Shown piece after piece: positions 1 to 9,216 of a stretch of DNA of 64,000 nt. Numbering within the stretch: position 1 is the stretch's first letter; each line of letters begins with the position of its first letter. The DNA is from Cupriavidus pampae (GTDB lineage Bacteria > Pseudomonadota > Gammaproteobacteria > Burkholderiales > Burkholderiaceae), in contig NZ_CAJZAG010000015.1 of the NCBI RefSeq assembly GCF_914271485.1, positions 1-64,000 of the forward strand, read 5' to 3'. The notes beneath the pieces were generated by a model, which was not told the origin of the DNA, ran no database searches, and saw nothing but the letters and a program-made list of their open reading frames with translations. The position numbers were made by a program, and so were the translations under genes.

Positions 1-162
1 GGACTCGACCAAGACTGATACGAAACCCTACAATCGACACCGCGCAACTCCCATCCCGCCGAATCGGTCACGATCCCGAAATCGGCGGTCACGTTCGCCG
101 AAATACGCAATCAACGAGCGGATCAGGGAGAGCCTTCCATCATTGCTGGCATCACGCGTGAG

Positions 163-708
163 GTGATGGCTGCTCACCGCATCGATCAGAGTCGGGTGTT
201 TGTGGCCGGGCTGTCCGCCGGTGGCGCAATGGCGGCTGTGATGGTACAGAGCTATCCGGGTCTCTTCGCTGCCGCGGGCGTTCACTCAGGACTTCCGGCA
301 GGAAGCGCGCACGACCTACCCTCTGCGCTAGCTGCGATGAACGGCGGCAAAGGAGTTGGACCTTCAAAGCGAGGCGTGGCTCAACGAGTGAAGGCGGTAC
401 GTCCCCTGATCGTCTTCCATGGCGATGCAGATCACACGGTGCATCCGTCGAACGGGGCAAGGCTGATGGAGCCGTATCAACAAGGACAGCCCAAGGACAC
501 GGAAAGGAACAGGGCCACAACCGGCCGCAGATATACCCGCGAGAAGATTAGCTCGGCGGGCGGTGTGGATGCCGAATACTGGCTGATCCATGGCGCCGGT
601 CACGCGTGGTCGGGGGGCGGCACTGACGGTTCCTACACTGACCCCAAGGGGCCAGACGCCAGTGCGGAAATGCTGCGATTTTTCCTCGCGCATCCCTTGC
701 CCCGCTGA
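163..708 (+). pseudogene. PHB-depolymerase/LpqC-type esterase, 5'-truncated
   Basis: The reading frame encodes the C-terminal part of an alpha/beta-hydrolase of the PHB depolymerase/LpqC esterase family. It keeps the lipase box GLSAG (Ser about residue 18 from the GTG at 163), the acid in HGDADHTV and the histidine in GAGHAW, so the catalytic triad is complete. The frame is open back to a stop at 16-18 and reads GEPSIIAGITREV just upstream of the GTG, which matches the family. However, the N-terminal oxyanion-hole strands and the usual WNWF-type motif are missing, and no good start or SD is present. I infer a decayed or 5'-rearranged gene rather than a working enzyme. Nothing in the neighbourhood suggests polyhydroxyalkanoate metabolism. 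Confidence 0.6.
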
Positions 709-723
709 GATCTGCTTTAACCG

Positions 724-3700
724 CTATTGACGACTGCGGCTGATCAATGCGTTTAGCTTTTGATAATCCGCGGGCTTAACCATGTAGTGGTCGATTGCGC
801 CCTGTCTGTGGTGTCCGGTGGCAGGAAGGCCATAGCCGCTGAGGGCAACCACGAGCACGCCGGTTTGTTCTGGCATTTCGCGGATCCGGCGTGCCACTTC
901 ATAACCGTCCATGTCAGGCAGACCAATATCGAGCAAGATCACTTCCGGCTGGAACTCCTCAACCGATGCAAGAGCCGCGGTTCCATCTGCGGCGATACGT
1001 ACTTCGTGCCCATCCAGTTGCAAAAGAGCGGCCGTGCTCTGCGCGGCATCATTGTTGTCGTCTACAAGCAGTATTCGGCGGCTGGTAGGGGCACTTGGTA
1101 TCTCGACAGGCTTTGAGGGGCGATCCGCCAATGTACCGTGGGGCAACACGGGCAAACGTACGACAAACGTGCTGCCTTGGTTCGGCCCTGGGCTCGTTGC
1201 ATGGACGGTGCCTCCATGCAGTTCGACTAGCTTACGCACGAGAGCCAGTCCCAGTCCCAGGCCAGACTGACGCCGTTCCGCAGGCGAGTCTGCCTGCACG
1301 AAGATGTCAAAAATTGGTGACAGAACTTCGTTCTTCATCCCGATACCGTCATCGGTCAGGGTGATGACTGCCTCATGGCCCTGGCGCTCGAGTGTAAGGG
1401 CAATATGGCCGCCATCTGGGGTGTACTTGATGGCGTTCGCCAGCAGGTTGCTAACAATCTGCTCAAGTCGCAGGGGATCACCCGTGACAATTAGCGAGCT
1501 CGGCGGCAGCCTGAGCGTAAGCTCGTGCCGTTGCAGATCCGCAAGCGGGCGCAGGGTCTGAATCGCGTGCCGCACAGGCTCAGCCAGATCTATCTGGACG
1601 GACTTAACGACGATCACGCCACGGGTGATTCGTGAGACGTCGAGAAGATCGTCGACGAGGCCAATCTCATGGTCCAGTTGTCGCTGCACCGACGCCTGCA
1701 CCTGCCGAACCGTCACGGCATCGGCCGTACCGCGTTGCCAGACGAGTAGGCCGCTGCGAATTGCAGCAAGCGGGTTGCGCAACTCGTGTCCAAGCATGGC
1801 CAGGAATTCGTCTTTCTGACGATCGGCTTCGTGCAACCGGGCGAAGTCCGCTCGCTGCCGCGTGACATCTTCGAGCGTCAAAAGAATCGACCCCTGCCCT
1901 GACCAGTCTAACCTGCGCGCATTGAGTCGCATGGTGCGCAGGCCGATTCGGGGGAAAGCGTGGACGATCTCGTAATCGCGAACCGCGGAATGCCGGGGAA
2001 GCACATTCTCGAGCAGTTCACGTAGCGCCGGAATGTCCCACTGGCCGTTGCCCAGTGCGTATAACCGGCAGCCTGCCGTACCCTCGACGGTGGTGGAGAA
2101 CATCTGGCAGAAAGCGGCGTTGGCTCGCTTCACGCGAAGGCCGCCATCAAGCACGAGGATAGGCTGCGCCGTCGTCTCGATGATCCCCTCCGCAAAATCT
2201 CTCGCCCCCGCAACATCGGTGTGCAACTCCTTGAGTTCGCGCACCCGATATCGCAGTTCATCATTTGTGGTCGAGAGTTCCTCATTGATCGACTGGAGCT
2301 CTTCCTTCGCCGTCTCCAGCTCCTCGTTCGTGCTGCGGAACTCCTCGTTGCTGGACAGCAGCTCTTCCTCGCTGGACTTGAGTTCCTCGCGGGCGCTCTC
2401 GTGCTCTTCCAGCGCCGCTCTGAGACGCTCGCGGGTTGTGGCAAGCTCGTCTGTCAGCCGTGCGATCTCCTCATCCTTCCCGCTGCGGGTACGAGCGGAT
2501 TGCTGGCCAACCCGCTGCTGCAGCAATTGGAGGATCAATGCCCTGAGAGGTGCATCTGCAAATCCTCTTTGCGTGACCGGAGGGTAGATGTGTCCCTCGA
2601 AAAAGACCAGAAACCAGCGCGAGTCGATGCCCGCCAGTTTTACGGGATGCACTTCAACGCTCGCCGCACAGTCGCTGCCAGCAAGATTGACCCGCAATCC
2701 TGTCCGACGAGCCGGCGCACCGCTCTGGCGTACGCTATTGATCGCTTCCGTAACGGCCAGAAAAATCTCCGGCCGGGCGAGTTTCTGAAGGTTCATGCTC
2801 GGGGGGCCATCCGGATTGGAAAGCCACCCACTTGTATCGCCGCGAAACATCAGGATATTGAGGTCGCTATCGCATACCACGCCCGGCGGCGCGTAGCGCC
2901 CCAGAGTTTGGCGGTCGGCCTCTGTGCGTAGTTGCGTCTCGCGGGTTTGTTCACGAGCAGACGTTCCATGCCGATTTGTTCCTCCATGGCCCCGGTCTGC
3001 GATTGTGCCCGGTAACGACGGCTGAATACTCGGTCGTGGTTTTCGGATATAGACCTTGGAACTTGCATCCTCCAGGACACCAAAATACTCGGAGAATGCA
3101 CCGACAGTTTCGGAAGGGCCGAGCATCAGAACGCCTTCAGTGCGCAATGCGTAATGAAAGAGAGGCAGCACACGGGCTTGTAATACCGGCTCGAGGTAGA
3201 TCAGCAGGTTCCTGCAACTGACCAGGTCCATGCGCGAGAAGGGAGGGTCCTCCGCGACGTTGTGTCGCGCAAAGGTACACATGTCACGTAGAGATTTGTC
3301 GATACGAAAGTACTCACCTTCGCGAACGAAATATCGACTCAGGCGCTCCGCCGAGACGTTGCGCGCAATATTCTCTATGTAACGCCCGGAGCGAGCGGCT
3401 TCCAGAGCCTCAAGGCTGACGTCCGTGCCGAAGACTTGCACTGGAGTATCCGGAAGTCGGGGCCCAAGGTACTCAGCAAGACAGATGGCGAGTGAATAAA
3501 CCTCCTCCCCACTTGCGCATCCTGGCACCCATATCCGAATGGGCCGATTCACACTCGCCGCGCCGAGAATGCGAGGAAAAACGCTTTGCACCAGGGTGTC
3601 AAAGGTCTCCGGATCACGAAAGAACTCCGTGACGCGGATGAGCAGGTCACGACCTAGCGCAAGGGTCTCGGCAGGATCTTCTTCAAGTACCGCACGATAT

Positions 3701-4488
3701 TCTGCAAGCGATGTCAGTTGCCGCAACGCCATGCGGCGCGCGAGCCTGCGCTCGACAGTACCGCGCTTGTAATGGGTAAAATCGATAGTGCAGGCTGATT
3801 GTAAGAGCCAGAAAATGCGTCGAAGGGCTGGGCCTTCCAAGGCGTCGGGGCCTGTCTGATCATCGTCTTTAGACGGACGGATCGGGAGAGCTGCGATCCG
3901 TCCGATCTCTGCCGCGATCTCGCGCGGCTTTAAGACGAAGTCGACGCAGCCAGTATCAATTGCCGCCCGCGGCGTGCTGGAAAATTTTGCGGACTCCTCA
4001 TCCTGCGCAAACGTAATCCCACCCTCTCGCTGCAGCGCACGCAGACCCAACGCGCCGTCCGACCCTCCACCCGAAAGAACGACGCCGATGCAATTCCGAC
4101 CTTCATGCGCCGCCAGCGAGTCGAAAAGATCATCGATGGGCATGGGAGGGCCCAGTGTGTTGCCACGTGGCTCTAGGTGAATCTTCCAGCCATTCACCAA
4201 CATTCCGGTGTTGGGCGGAATCACGTAGACCCGATTGATCCCTACTTGCATTCCGTCCACCGCTTCGACCCCTTCCATTTCTGTACGCGTGGCCAGAATT
4301 CCGGGCAGCAAACTCTCATGGGACGGGTCTAGATGCTGAACGATCAGGAACGCCGCACCAGTGTCGCCAGGAAGCGCGCCAAAAAAGTCCGATAGCGCTT
4401 CCAGTCCACCAGCCGATGCGCCAATACCAACGAGCGGAAACGAGGGGCGTACCGATGCTGCACAATCAGTGGACAGGCTAGTCAGCAT
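724..4488 (-). CDS. CheB-CheR-PAS hybrid sensor histidine kinase with C-terminal receiver
   Basis: This 1254-residue cytosolic signalling fusion has these domains in order. A CheB methylesterase-like domain covers about 18-205, with Ser25 in GASAGG, His52 in VQHLD and Asp144 in GGSDG, so its triad is intact. A CheR methyltransferase domain covers about 215-480. A Glu/Ser-rich coiled coil (repeated EEL/NEE) lies at about 665-745, followed by a PAS domain. A HisKA domain carries the phospho-acceptor His901 in MLGHELRNP, with an HATPase (N box NAIKYTP, G box GLGLGLAL). The C-terminal receiver has phospho-acceptor Asp1187 in LLDIGLPDMDG and Lys in MVKPAD. No membrane segments are apparent, so the PAS probably senses an internal cue. 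There is no CheA or MCP nearby, so the output is probably not classical chemotaxis. It is transcribed divergently from the manganese catalase. Confidence 0.93.
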   Translation of the reverse strand: MLTSLSTDCAASVRPSFPLVGIGASAGGLEALSDFFGALPGDTGAAFLIVQHLDPSHESLLPGILATRTEMEGVEAVDGMQVGINRVYVIPPNTGMLVNGWKIHLEPRGNTLGPPMPIDDLFDSLAAHEGRNCIGVVLSGGGSDGALGLRALQREGGITFAQDEESAKFSSTPRAAIDTGCVDFVLKPREIAAEIGRIAALPIRPSKDDDQTGPDALEGPALRRIFWLLQSACTIDFTHYKRGTVERRLARRMALRQLTSLAEYRAVLEEDPAETLALGRDLLIRVTEFFRDPETFDTLVQSVFPRILGAASVNRPIRIWVPGCASGEEVYSLAICLAEYLGPRLPDTPVQVFGTDVSLEALEAARSGRYIENIARNVSAERLSRYFVREGEYFRIDKSLRDMCTFARHNVAEDPPFSRMDLVSCRNLLIYLEPVLQARVLPLFHYALRTEGVLMLGPSETVGAFSEYFGVLEDASSKVYIRKPRPSIQPSLPGTIADRGHGGTNRHGTSAREQTRETQLRTEADRQTLGRYAPPGVVCDSDLNILMFRGDTSGWLSNPDGPPSMNLQKLARPEIFLAVTEAINSVRQSGAPARRTGLRVNLAGSDCAASVEVHPVKLAGIDSRWFLVFFEGHIYPPVTQRGFADAPLRALILQLLQQRVGQQSARTRSGKDEEIARLTDELATTRERLRAALEEHESAREELKSSEEELLSSNEEFRSTNEELETAKEELQSINEELSTTNDELRYRVRELKELHTDVAGARDFAEGIIETTAQPILVLDGGLRVKRANAAFCQMFSTTVEGTAGCRLYALGNGQWDIPALRELLENVLPRHSAVRDYEIVHAFPRIGLRTMRLNARRLDWSGQGSILLTLEDVTRQRADFARLHEADRQKDEFLAMLGHELRNPLAAIRSGLLVWQRGTADAVTVRQVQASVQRQLDHEIGLVDDLLDVSRITRGVIVVKSVQIDLAEPVRHAIQTLRPLADLQRHELTLRLPPSSLIVTGDPLRLEQIVSNLLANAIKYTPDGGHIALTLERQGHEAVITLTDDGIGMKNEVLSPIFDIFVQADSPAERRQSGLGLGLALVRKLVELHGGTVHATSPGPNQGSTFVVRLPVLPHGTLADRPSKPVEIPSAPTSRRILLVDDNNDAAQSTAALLQLDGHEVRIAADGTAALASVEEFQPEVILLDIGLPDMDGYEVARRIREMPEQTGVLVVALSGYGLPATGHHRQGAIDHYMVKPADYQKLNALISRSRQ

Positions 4489-4808
4489 GAGTTTGTCCTC
4501 AAAGCCAGTACGTTGCCAACGTCGCCGATCACGTTTCGCCGCACTAAGGTCTCCTCAGATCATACGCTTCGACTGCGGCGGCGGGCCATGACCTTCTCCC
4601 ATTACTGCAACTTTGCTCCCGATTCGGCGCCGCAATGTGCAACGTCAAAAGAGGAAACTCGCGAAGCATCGTGAACTGGTCGACCATGCGCCGCTTATTG
4701 AGGGCAGCGACGCTGTTGCCGATCACCTCAAGTTAGCAGCGCTGGCGGGCACGATGATTGCGCCTATGTCTTGCCTTGCCTTTCGCAGGGCAATCACAGA
4801 GGTCCACA
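4489..4808. other. Divergent intergenic region, sensor kinase / manganese catalase
   Basis: This 320-base spacer separates the start of the minus-strand hybrid kinase from the plus-strand catalase and must hold both promoters. I see no convincing coding frame or strong palindrome in it. Confidence 0.4.
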
Positions 4809-5687
4809 ATGTTCATTCACAACAAACGTTTGCAGTACACCGTTCGCGTCGCACAAGCCGATCCTGGCCTCGCTAATCTGCTTCTCGAACAATTTGGTGG
4901 CCCTCAGGGGGAACTCGCCGCGGCCTGCAGGTACTTTACTCAGGCGTTGGCGGAGGAGGATCCGGGGCGAAAGGATATGTTGCTCGACATTGCTACCGAG
5001 GAACTGAGTCACCTTGAGATCGTGGGGTCGATCATTGCCATGCTCAATCGGGGCGCCAAGGGCGAGCTTGCCGAAGGTGTACAGAGCGAAGCAGATCTCT
5101 ACCGGTCCATGACCGGCGCGGGAAACGACAGCCATGTCACGCAACTGCTGTTTGGCGGTGGCCCGGCTCTGGTGAATTCCGCTGGTGTGCCATGGACTGC
5201 AGCGTACATCGACAGTATTGGTGAGCCCACCGCCGATCTCCGCTCCAATATCGCCGCGGAATCGCGCGCTAAGATCGTCTATGAACGGCTGATGAACGTC
5301 ACCACGGACCCCGGGATCAAGGAAGCACTGGGGTTCCTCATGACACGCGAGATCGCTCATCAAAAATCGTTTGAGAAGGCGCTCTACTCGATATCGCCGA
5401 ATTTCCCGCCCGGAAAGCTTCCAGGCGACGAGCGGTTCGCGACGATCTATTACAACATGTCCAATGACGATCAACGCGGGCCGTGGAATAGCGACGAAAC
5501 CTTCGCGTACGTGGAGGACCCGGAGCCCGCAGTCGACGGTGGGGACGGCACAGCTTCCGTTAAGCTTTCAGCAGACGAGCAAGAGGCTGTCATGCGCTTC
5601 GCCGCTCGCGGCCAGTCAGATCCCGAATCGGAACCGATGACTGGTGCAGAACTCGGCGCCGTCGGCGCGTTGGCAGAGCAGAAGTGA
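4809..5687 (+). CDS. Manganese (non-heme) catalase
   Basis: This is a 292-residue dimanganese catalase that splits hydrogen peroxide into water and oxygen in the cytoplasm. The ATG at 4809 gives MFIHNKRLQYTVRV, the standard family N-terminus, and is preceded by AGAGGT; an upstream in-frame start adds 17 residues unlike the family. Manganese ligands are visible: Glu35 in QGELAAACRY, Glu65 and His68 in ATEELSHLE, a later Glu in AAESRAKIVYER and His in TREIAHQKSF. The C-terminal 70 residues are acidic, as in relatives. The following small gene and hemerythrin lie on the same strand, and the region is rich in stress functions, so a role in stationary-phase or desiccation stress is inferred. Confidence 0.93.
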   Translation: MFIHNKRLQYTVRVAQADPGLANLLLEQFGGPQGELAAACRYFTQALAEEDPGRKDMLLDIATEELSHLEIVGSIIAMLNRGAKGELAEGVQSEADLYRSMTGAGNDSHVTQLLFGGGPALVNSAGVPWTAAYIDSIGEPTADLRSNIAAESRAKIVYERLMNVTTDPGIKEALGFLMTREIAHQKSFEKALYSISPNFPPGKLPGDERFATIYYNMSNDDQRGPWNSDETFAYVEDPEPAVDGGDGTASVKLSADEQEAVMRFAARGQSDPESEPMTGAELGAVGALAEQK

Positions 5688-5730
5688 TGCGCTCCACGTG
5701 GCCCCTGCTGAGCCATTGAGGGGACAGACC

Positions 5731-5850
5731 ATGCATCTGTTCGAATCGGCATGCTGGCATTGGCATAGAGCACCATTTCGAATGGGTCTCGGCTTGGGCG
5801 TGGTCGCCGCCGGTGCGCTCGCCCTCTGCAGCCGTTGTTTTGCCGGATAG
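5731..5850 (+). CDS. Small hydrophobic-tailed hypothetical protein
   Basis: A 39-residue frame starts at an ATG eleven bases after GAGGGG, a credible SD. It has a polar start with Trp/His, then a Gly/Ala/Leu/Val-rich stretch (about residues 19-32) that could form a single membrane helix, ending in two cysteines. It sits 43 bases after the manganese catalase and could be cotranscribed. No family is recognised and its small size makes this tentative. Confidence 0.35.
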   Translation: MHLFESACWHWHRAPFRMGLGLGVVAAGALALCSRCFAG

Positions 5851-6056
5851 TGGCCCCGGACCCGAATAACGTCCTAGGGCGCATGCTCTTCAACGCCGGA
5901 CGTAGGCCTCTTTAACTGTTGAGCAGTACAGACAGTCCGAATCACGCGAGACCTCAGTAGGTCAGCATCACTGCCACTGGCAGCACGTCCGGCACGCCGG
6001 CGACGTCTGCGCAAGCCAGGGCAAAAAAAATCTCCACCAACCCACAAGGATTCATC

Positions 6057-6521
6057 ATGGATAAGTCAAAGATACCGACTGAACAACGAGCCGTCCTAGG
6101 CATGCTTGCGGACGACCATCGCGCGGTAAAAAAGCTGTTCAAGCAATTCGACAGCACCGGCAATGACAAGGAAAAACAGTCGATCGCGGCAGAGACATGC
6201 CGTCAGTTGACTGTACATGCGCAGATCGAAGAAGAGATTTTCTACCCTGGACTCCGAGGCAAGTCTGACAAGATCGATGACATGCTGGATGAGGCGGAAG
6301 TCGAGCATGGGGTCGCAAAAAATCTCATTGCCGCGATCGGTTTGGGTGAGTCAGACATGCTGGAAGCCAACTACACGGTGCTTACCGAATACGTCGGCCA
6401 TCACGTCGAGGAGGAAGAAGGCGAGCTGTTCGAAGCGGTAGTCAAGGCGAAGATCGATTTGCGCGAGATGGCCGCACAGCTTGAGCAACGTAAGCTCGCG
6501 CTGATGGGCGAAATCGCTTGA
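6057..6521 (+). CDS. Hemerythrin HHE domain protein
   Basis: This 154-residue four-helix protein carries the HHE iron-binding signature: His21 in DDHRAVKKLF, His54 and Glu58 in TVHAQIEEEIFYP, His84 in EVEHGVAK, and His115/His116 with Glu119 in GHHVEEEEGELF. Such proteins bind a di-iron centre and are linked to oxygen or nitrosative stress handling. The start follows CACAAGGATTCATC, where AAGGA serves as SD. Placement after a manganese catalase supports an oxidative-stress role, which is inference. A strong terminator follows at 6656. Confidence 0.9.
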   Translation: MDKSKIPTEQRAVLGMLADDHRAVKKLFKQFDSTGNDKEKQSIAAETCRQLTVHAQIEEEIFYPGLRGKSDKIDDMLDEAEVEHGVAKNLIAAIGLGESDMLEANYTVLTEYVGHHVEEEEGELFEAVVKAKIDLREMAAQLEQRKLALMGEIA

Positions 6522-6655
6522 CACCTCCCAATCGGGTAGCCCTCGGACGCGGCAAACTGACCGCGGTGGACAAGATTCTCCAGGCCTGAGGCCTGAGGTC
6601 TGAGGTTCTAAGGCCTCAGGGCTGCGAGCTGCCGGCTCGATATCCATTTACCTTT

Positions 6656-6680
6656 GCTCGCCCAGTGGCGAGCTTTTTTA
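6656..6680 (+). terminator. Rho-independent terminator after the hemerythrin gene
   Basis: A perfect 7-bp stem, GCTCGCC (6656-6662) and GGCGAGC (6667-6673) with loop CAGT, is followed by a run of six T. It ends the catalase-hemerythrin transcription unit. Just upstream (about 6583-6615) is a degenerate GCCTGAG heptamer repeated three times with a final inverted copy. Confidence 0.85.
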
Positions 6681-6785
6681 TTGTTTTGGTCTGCAGCCAG
6701 GGACATGTGCGCATTCGCTGAGTGGTGGAATGACTGTTGCGTGGAGATGTAAGCCCCAGTATGGGGTGACACCGAGGAGACTGAC

Positions 6786-7955
6786 ATGAGGGCACTTTGC
6801 TGGCATGGAAAGCATGATGTTCGCTGTGACACGGTTCCTGATCCGGGCATCGAGCATCCGCGAGATGCGATCGTTAAGGTGACAAGCTGTGCGATCTGCG
6901 GCTCTGATCTCCATTTATTCAACGGATTTATTCCCGGCATGGAGAGCGGTGACATCCTCGGCCATGAGTTCATGGGCGAAGTTGTGGAGGTAGGCGCGGA
7001 GAACCATCGCCTGAAGGTTGGTGATCGCGTGGTCGTCCCCTTCACCATCATCTGTGGGGAGTGCGATCAGTGCCGTCGCGGCAATTTTTCCCTGTGCGAA
7101 CGGACCAATCGCAATAAAGGTACCGCTGATAAGGCCTTCGGGCACACGGCGGCCGGTCTGTTTGGCTATAGCCATCTCACTGGCGGGTATTCAGGTGGTC
7201 AGGCTGAGTACGTGCGCGTACCCTACGCCGATGTCGCACCTGTCGTAGTCCCGGAGGGCATCGTCGATGAGTCAGTGCTATTTCTCGGCGACATTCTTCC
7301 CACGGGCTGGCAGGCCGCTAAGCAGTGCGATATCCAGCCGGGCGAAGTGGTGGCGATATGGGGTGCCGGCCCCGTCGGGCAGTTCGCGGCGCTGAGTGCA
7401 TTGATGCTCAACGCAGGTCGAGTGATCGTGATTGACCGCGTCCCCGAGCGCCTGGCGATGGCCGAGCATATCGGCGCCACCGCGTTGAACTTCGAACATG
7501 TCAGCGTGGTGGATGCACTCAACGAACAGACGGATGGTAAGGGACCGGCTAAGTGTATTGATGCGGTCGGGCTGGAAGCGCATGCGTCTGCCTCCATGGA
7601 TTCCATGTATGACCGCGTGAAGCAGGCAGTGATGCTGGAATCGGACCGCCCGCACGTCCTACGCGAAATGGCATACGTCTGTCGGCCAGGAGGCGTACTG
7701 TCGATTCCGGGCGTGTACGGCGGAATGGTCGACAAATTCCCGATGGGCGCGATCATGAACAAGGGGTTGACGATACGAACAGGTCAGACCCACGTGAACC
7801 GCTGGACGGACGACTTGTTACGCAGGATTGTCGAAGGGGAGATCGACCCGTCGTTTGTCATCACCCATCGGATAGCGCTCGAGCAGGGACCAGAAATGTA
7901 TAAGACGTTCCGCGACAAGAAAGATGGTTGCATTAAGGCGGTTATTTCGATGTAG
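6786..7955 (+). CDS. Zinc-dependent alcohol dehydrogenase (formaldehyde-dehydrogenase-like MDR)
   Basis: This 389-residue medium-chain dehydrogenase has catalytic zinc ligands Cys38 (CAICGSD) and His60-Glu61 (GHEFMG), and a four-cysteine structural zinc lobe (Cys90, 93, 96, 104). Its Rossmann motif is GAGPVG followed by an acidic residue in VIDRVPER, which favours NAD over NADP. The layout, including the long insert around residues 255-290, resembles glutathione-independent formaldehyde dehydrogenase-like proteins. The start follows ACCGAGGAGACTGAC, a strong SD. It lies between the hemerythrin unit and the glycan genes; the substrate cannot be read from sequence. Confidence 0.88.
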   Translation: MRALCWHGKHDVRCDTVPDPGIEHPRDAIVKVTSCAICGSDLHLFNGFIPGMESGDILGHEFMGEVVEVGAENHRLKVGDRVVVPFTIICGECDQCRRGNFSLCERTNRNKGTADKAFGHTAAGLFGYSHLTGGYSGGQAEYVRVPYADVAPVVVPEGIVDESVLFLGDILPTGWQAAKQCDIQPGEVVAIWGAGPVGQFAALSALMLNAGRVIVIDRVPERLAMAEHIGATALNFEHVSVVDALNEQTDGKGPAKCIDAVGLEAHASASMDSMYDRVKQAVMLESDRPHVLREMAYVCRPGGVLSIPGVYGGMVDKFPMGAIMNKGLTIRTGQTHVNRWTDDLLRRIVEGEIDPSFVITHRIALEQGPEMYKTFRDKKDGCIKAVISM

Positions 7956-8120
7956 CTGGCGTTCAAGGCCGCCGGGGAAGCAATTCCCCCCTCGGTAGCC
8001 TACTGTAGTAGTAGAGCCGTCTCGTTCTCTGAGCGACGTTCGTTGTCTAATCGTTTCATCACCCAGGCTCTGTCATGGATACCTTGCCTGCGTTATTACA
8101 ACCAGACCAAGGGAGTTGCC

Positions 8121-9200
8121 ATGAGAATTGCACAGATCGCGCCCCTCGCCGAGCGCTGCCCACCCAGCCTCTATGGCGGGACGGAGCGGATTGTTTCCTA
8201 TCTGACGGAAGAGCTGGTTAGACAAGGCCACGAAGTGACATTGTTCGCTAGCGGGGACTCTATTACCCACGCGGCACTCGTTTCGAGTTGTGACGTTGCG
8301 CTGCGACTGGGTGTTCGAATGCGAGACCCGCTGCCGTATTACATGATGATGCTCGATGAGGTAGCCGCTAGAGCCGGGGACTTCGACATACTTCACTTCC
8401 ACATCGACATGATGCATTACCCGTTGATGCGGCAGGTGCCTGCTGGGTTTGTCACGACCCTGCATGGACGTCTTGATCTCCCGGACATTTCCCCCTTCTA
8501 CGCTCACTTTCCGAACTTCCCATTGGTGTCCGTGTCCACCGCGCAGCGTTCGCCGATGCCGGCGGTGAATTGGGCCGGCACCGTTCTACACGGCATCCCG
8601 GGTGCGCTGCTGGCGTACCGTGCAAAACCCGCCGGTGGCTACCTTGCGTTTCTAGGCCGCATCTCGCCGGAGAAGCGCCCTGATCATGCTATCGCCATCG
8701 CGGCGAAAGCCGGTCTTCCCCTCAAGATTGCGGCGAAGATCGACGAAGTAGACCGCGCCTATTGGGAGAGCACCATTCAGCCGCTGTTGGCTGCGTATCC
8801 CCAGGCGGAATACATCGGTGAGATCAACGAGCACGAGAAAGCAGAGTTTCTAGGGAATGCTTCTGCCCTGCTCTTCCCGATTGCCTGGCCAGAGCCCTTC
8901 GGACTGGTAATGATCGAGGCGATGGCGTGCGGCACACCGGTGATCGCGTTCGACTGCGGCTCTGTCTGCGAGGTGGTTGATCCCGGTGTAACTGGCTATA
9001 TCGTCCGGACAGTCGAGGAGGCCGTTGCCGCCGTGCGAAAGATTCCAGACCTCCCGCGCGCAGCTGTCCGATCGGCGTTCGAGGCCCGTTTCACTGTCGA
9101 GCGGATGGCTCGCGATTACGTTCGAATCTATCGGCAATTGTCACTATCCGATACCAGCGACGCGCCGCGCGATGCGCCCGATGAACTCGTGCTCGCCTAA
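8121..9200 (+). CDS. Family 4 glycosyltransferase
   Basis: This 359-residue GT-B transferase has an N-terminal MRIAQIAPL strand and a GGTERIVSYL donor-loop segment. Its C-terminal nucleotide-sugar motif is WPEPFGLVMIEAMACGTPVIAF, with the two glutamates eight residues apart as in GT4. I chose the ATG at 8121, after AAGGGAG, over an upstream TTG because it begins exactly at the family start. It is followed after 16 bases by an amylo-alpha-1,6-glucosidase, so both are probably cotranscribed and act on a glucan or trehalose-like storage or osmoprotective glycan. That pathway assignment is inference. Confidence 0.9.
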   Translation: MRIAQIAPLAERCPPSLYGGTERIVSYLTEELVRQGHEVTLFASGDSITHAALVSSCDVALRLGVRMRDPLPYYMMMLDEVAARAGDFDILHFHIDMMHYPLMRQVPAGFVTTLHGRLDLPDISPFYAHFPNFPLVSVSTAQRSPMPAVNWAGTVLHGIPGALLAYRAKPAGGYLAFLGRISPEKRPDHAIAIAAKAGLPLKIAAKIDEVDRAYWESTIQPLLAAYPQAEYIGEINEHEKAEFLGNASALLFPIAWPEPFGLVMIEAMACGTPVIAFDCGSVCEVVDPGVTGYIVRTVEEAVAAVRKIPDLPRAAVRSAFEARFTVERMARDYVRIYRQLSLSDTSDAPRDAPDELVLA

Positions 9201-9216
9201 ATAGGGACAAGATCCT

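Noticed and set aside
2033..2931. Plus-strand Ser-rich frames opposite the hybrid kinase
   Set aside because: They mirror the Glu-rich coiled-coil codons of the kinase gene.
6583..6617. GCCTGAG heptamer repeats as a minisatellite or CRISPR-like array
   Set aside because: Only three degenerate direct copies and one inverted, without spacers.
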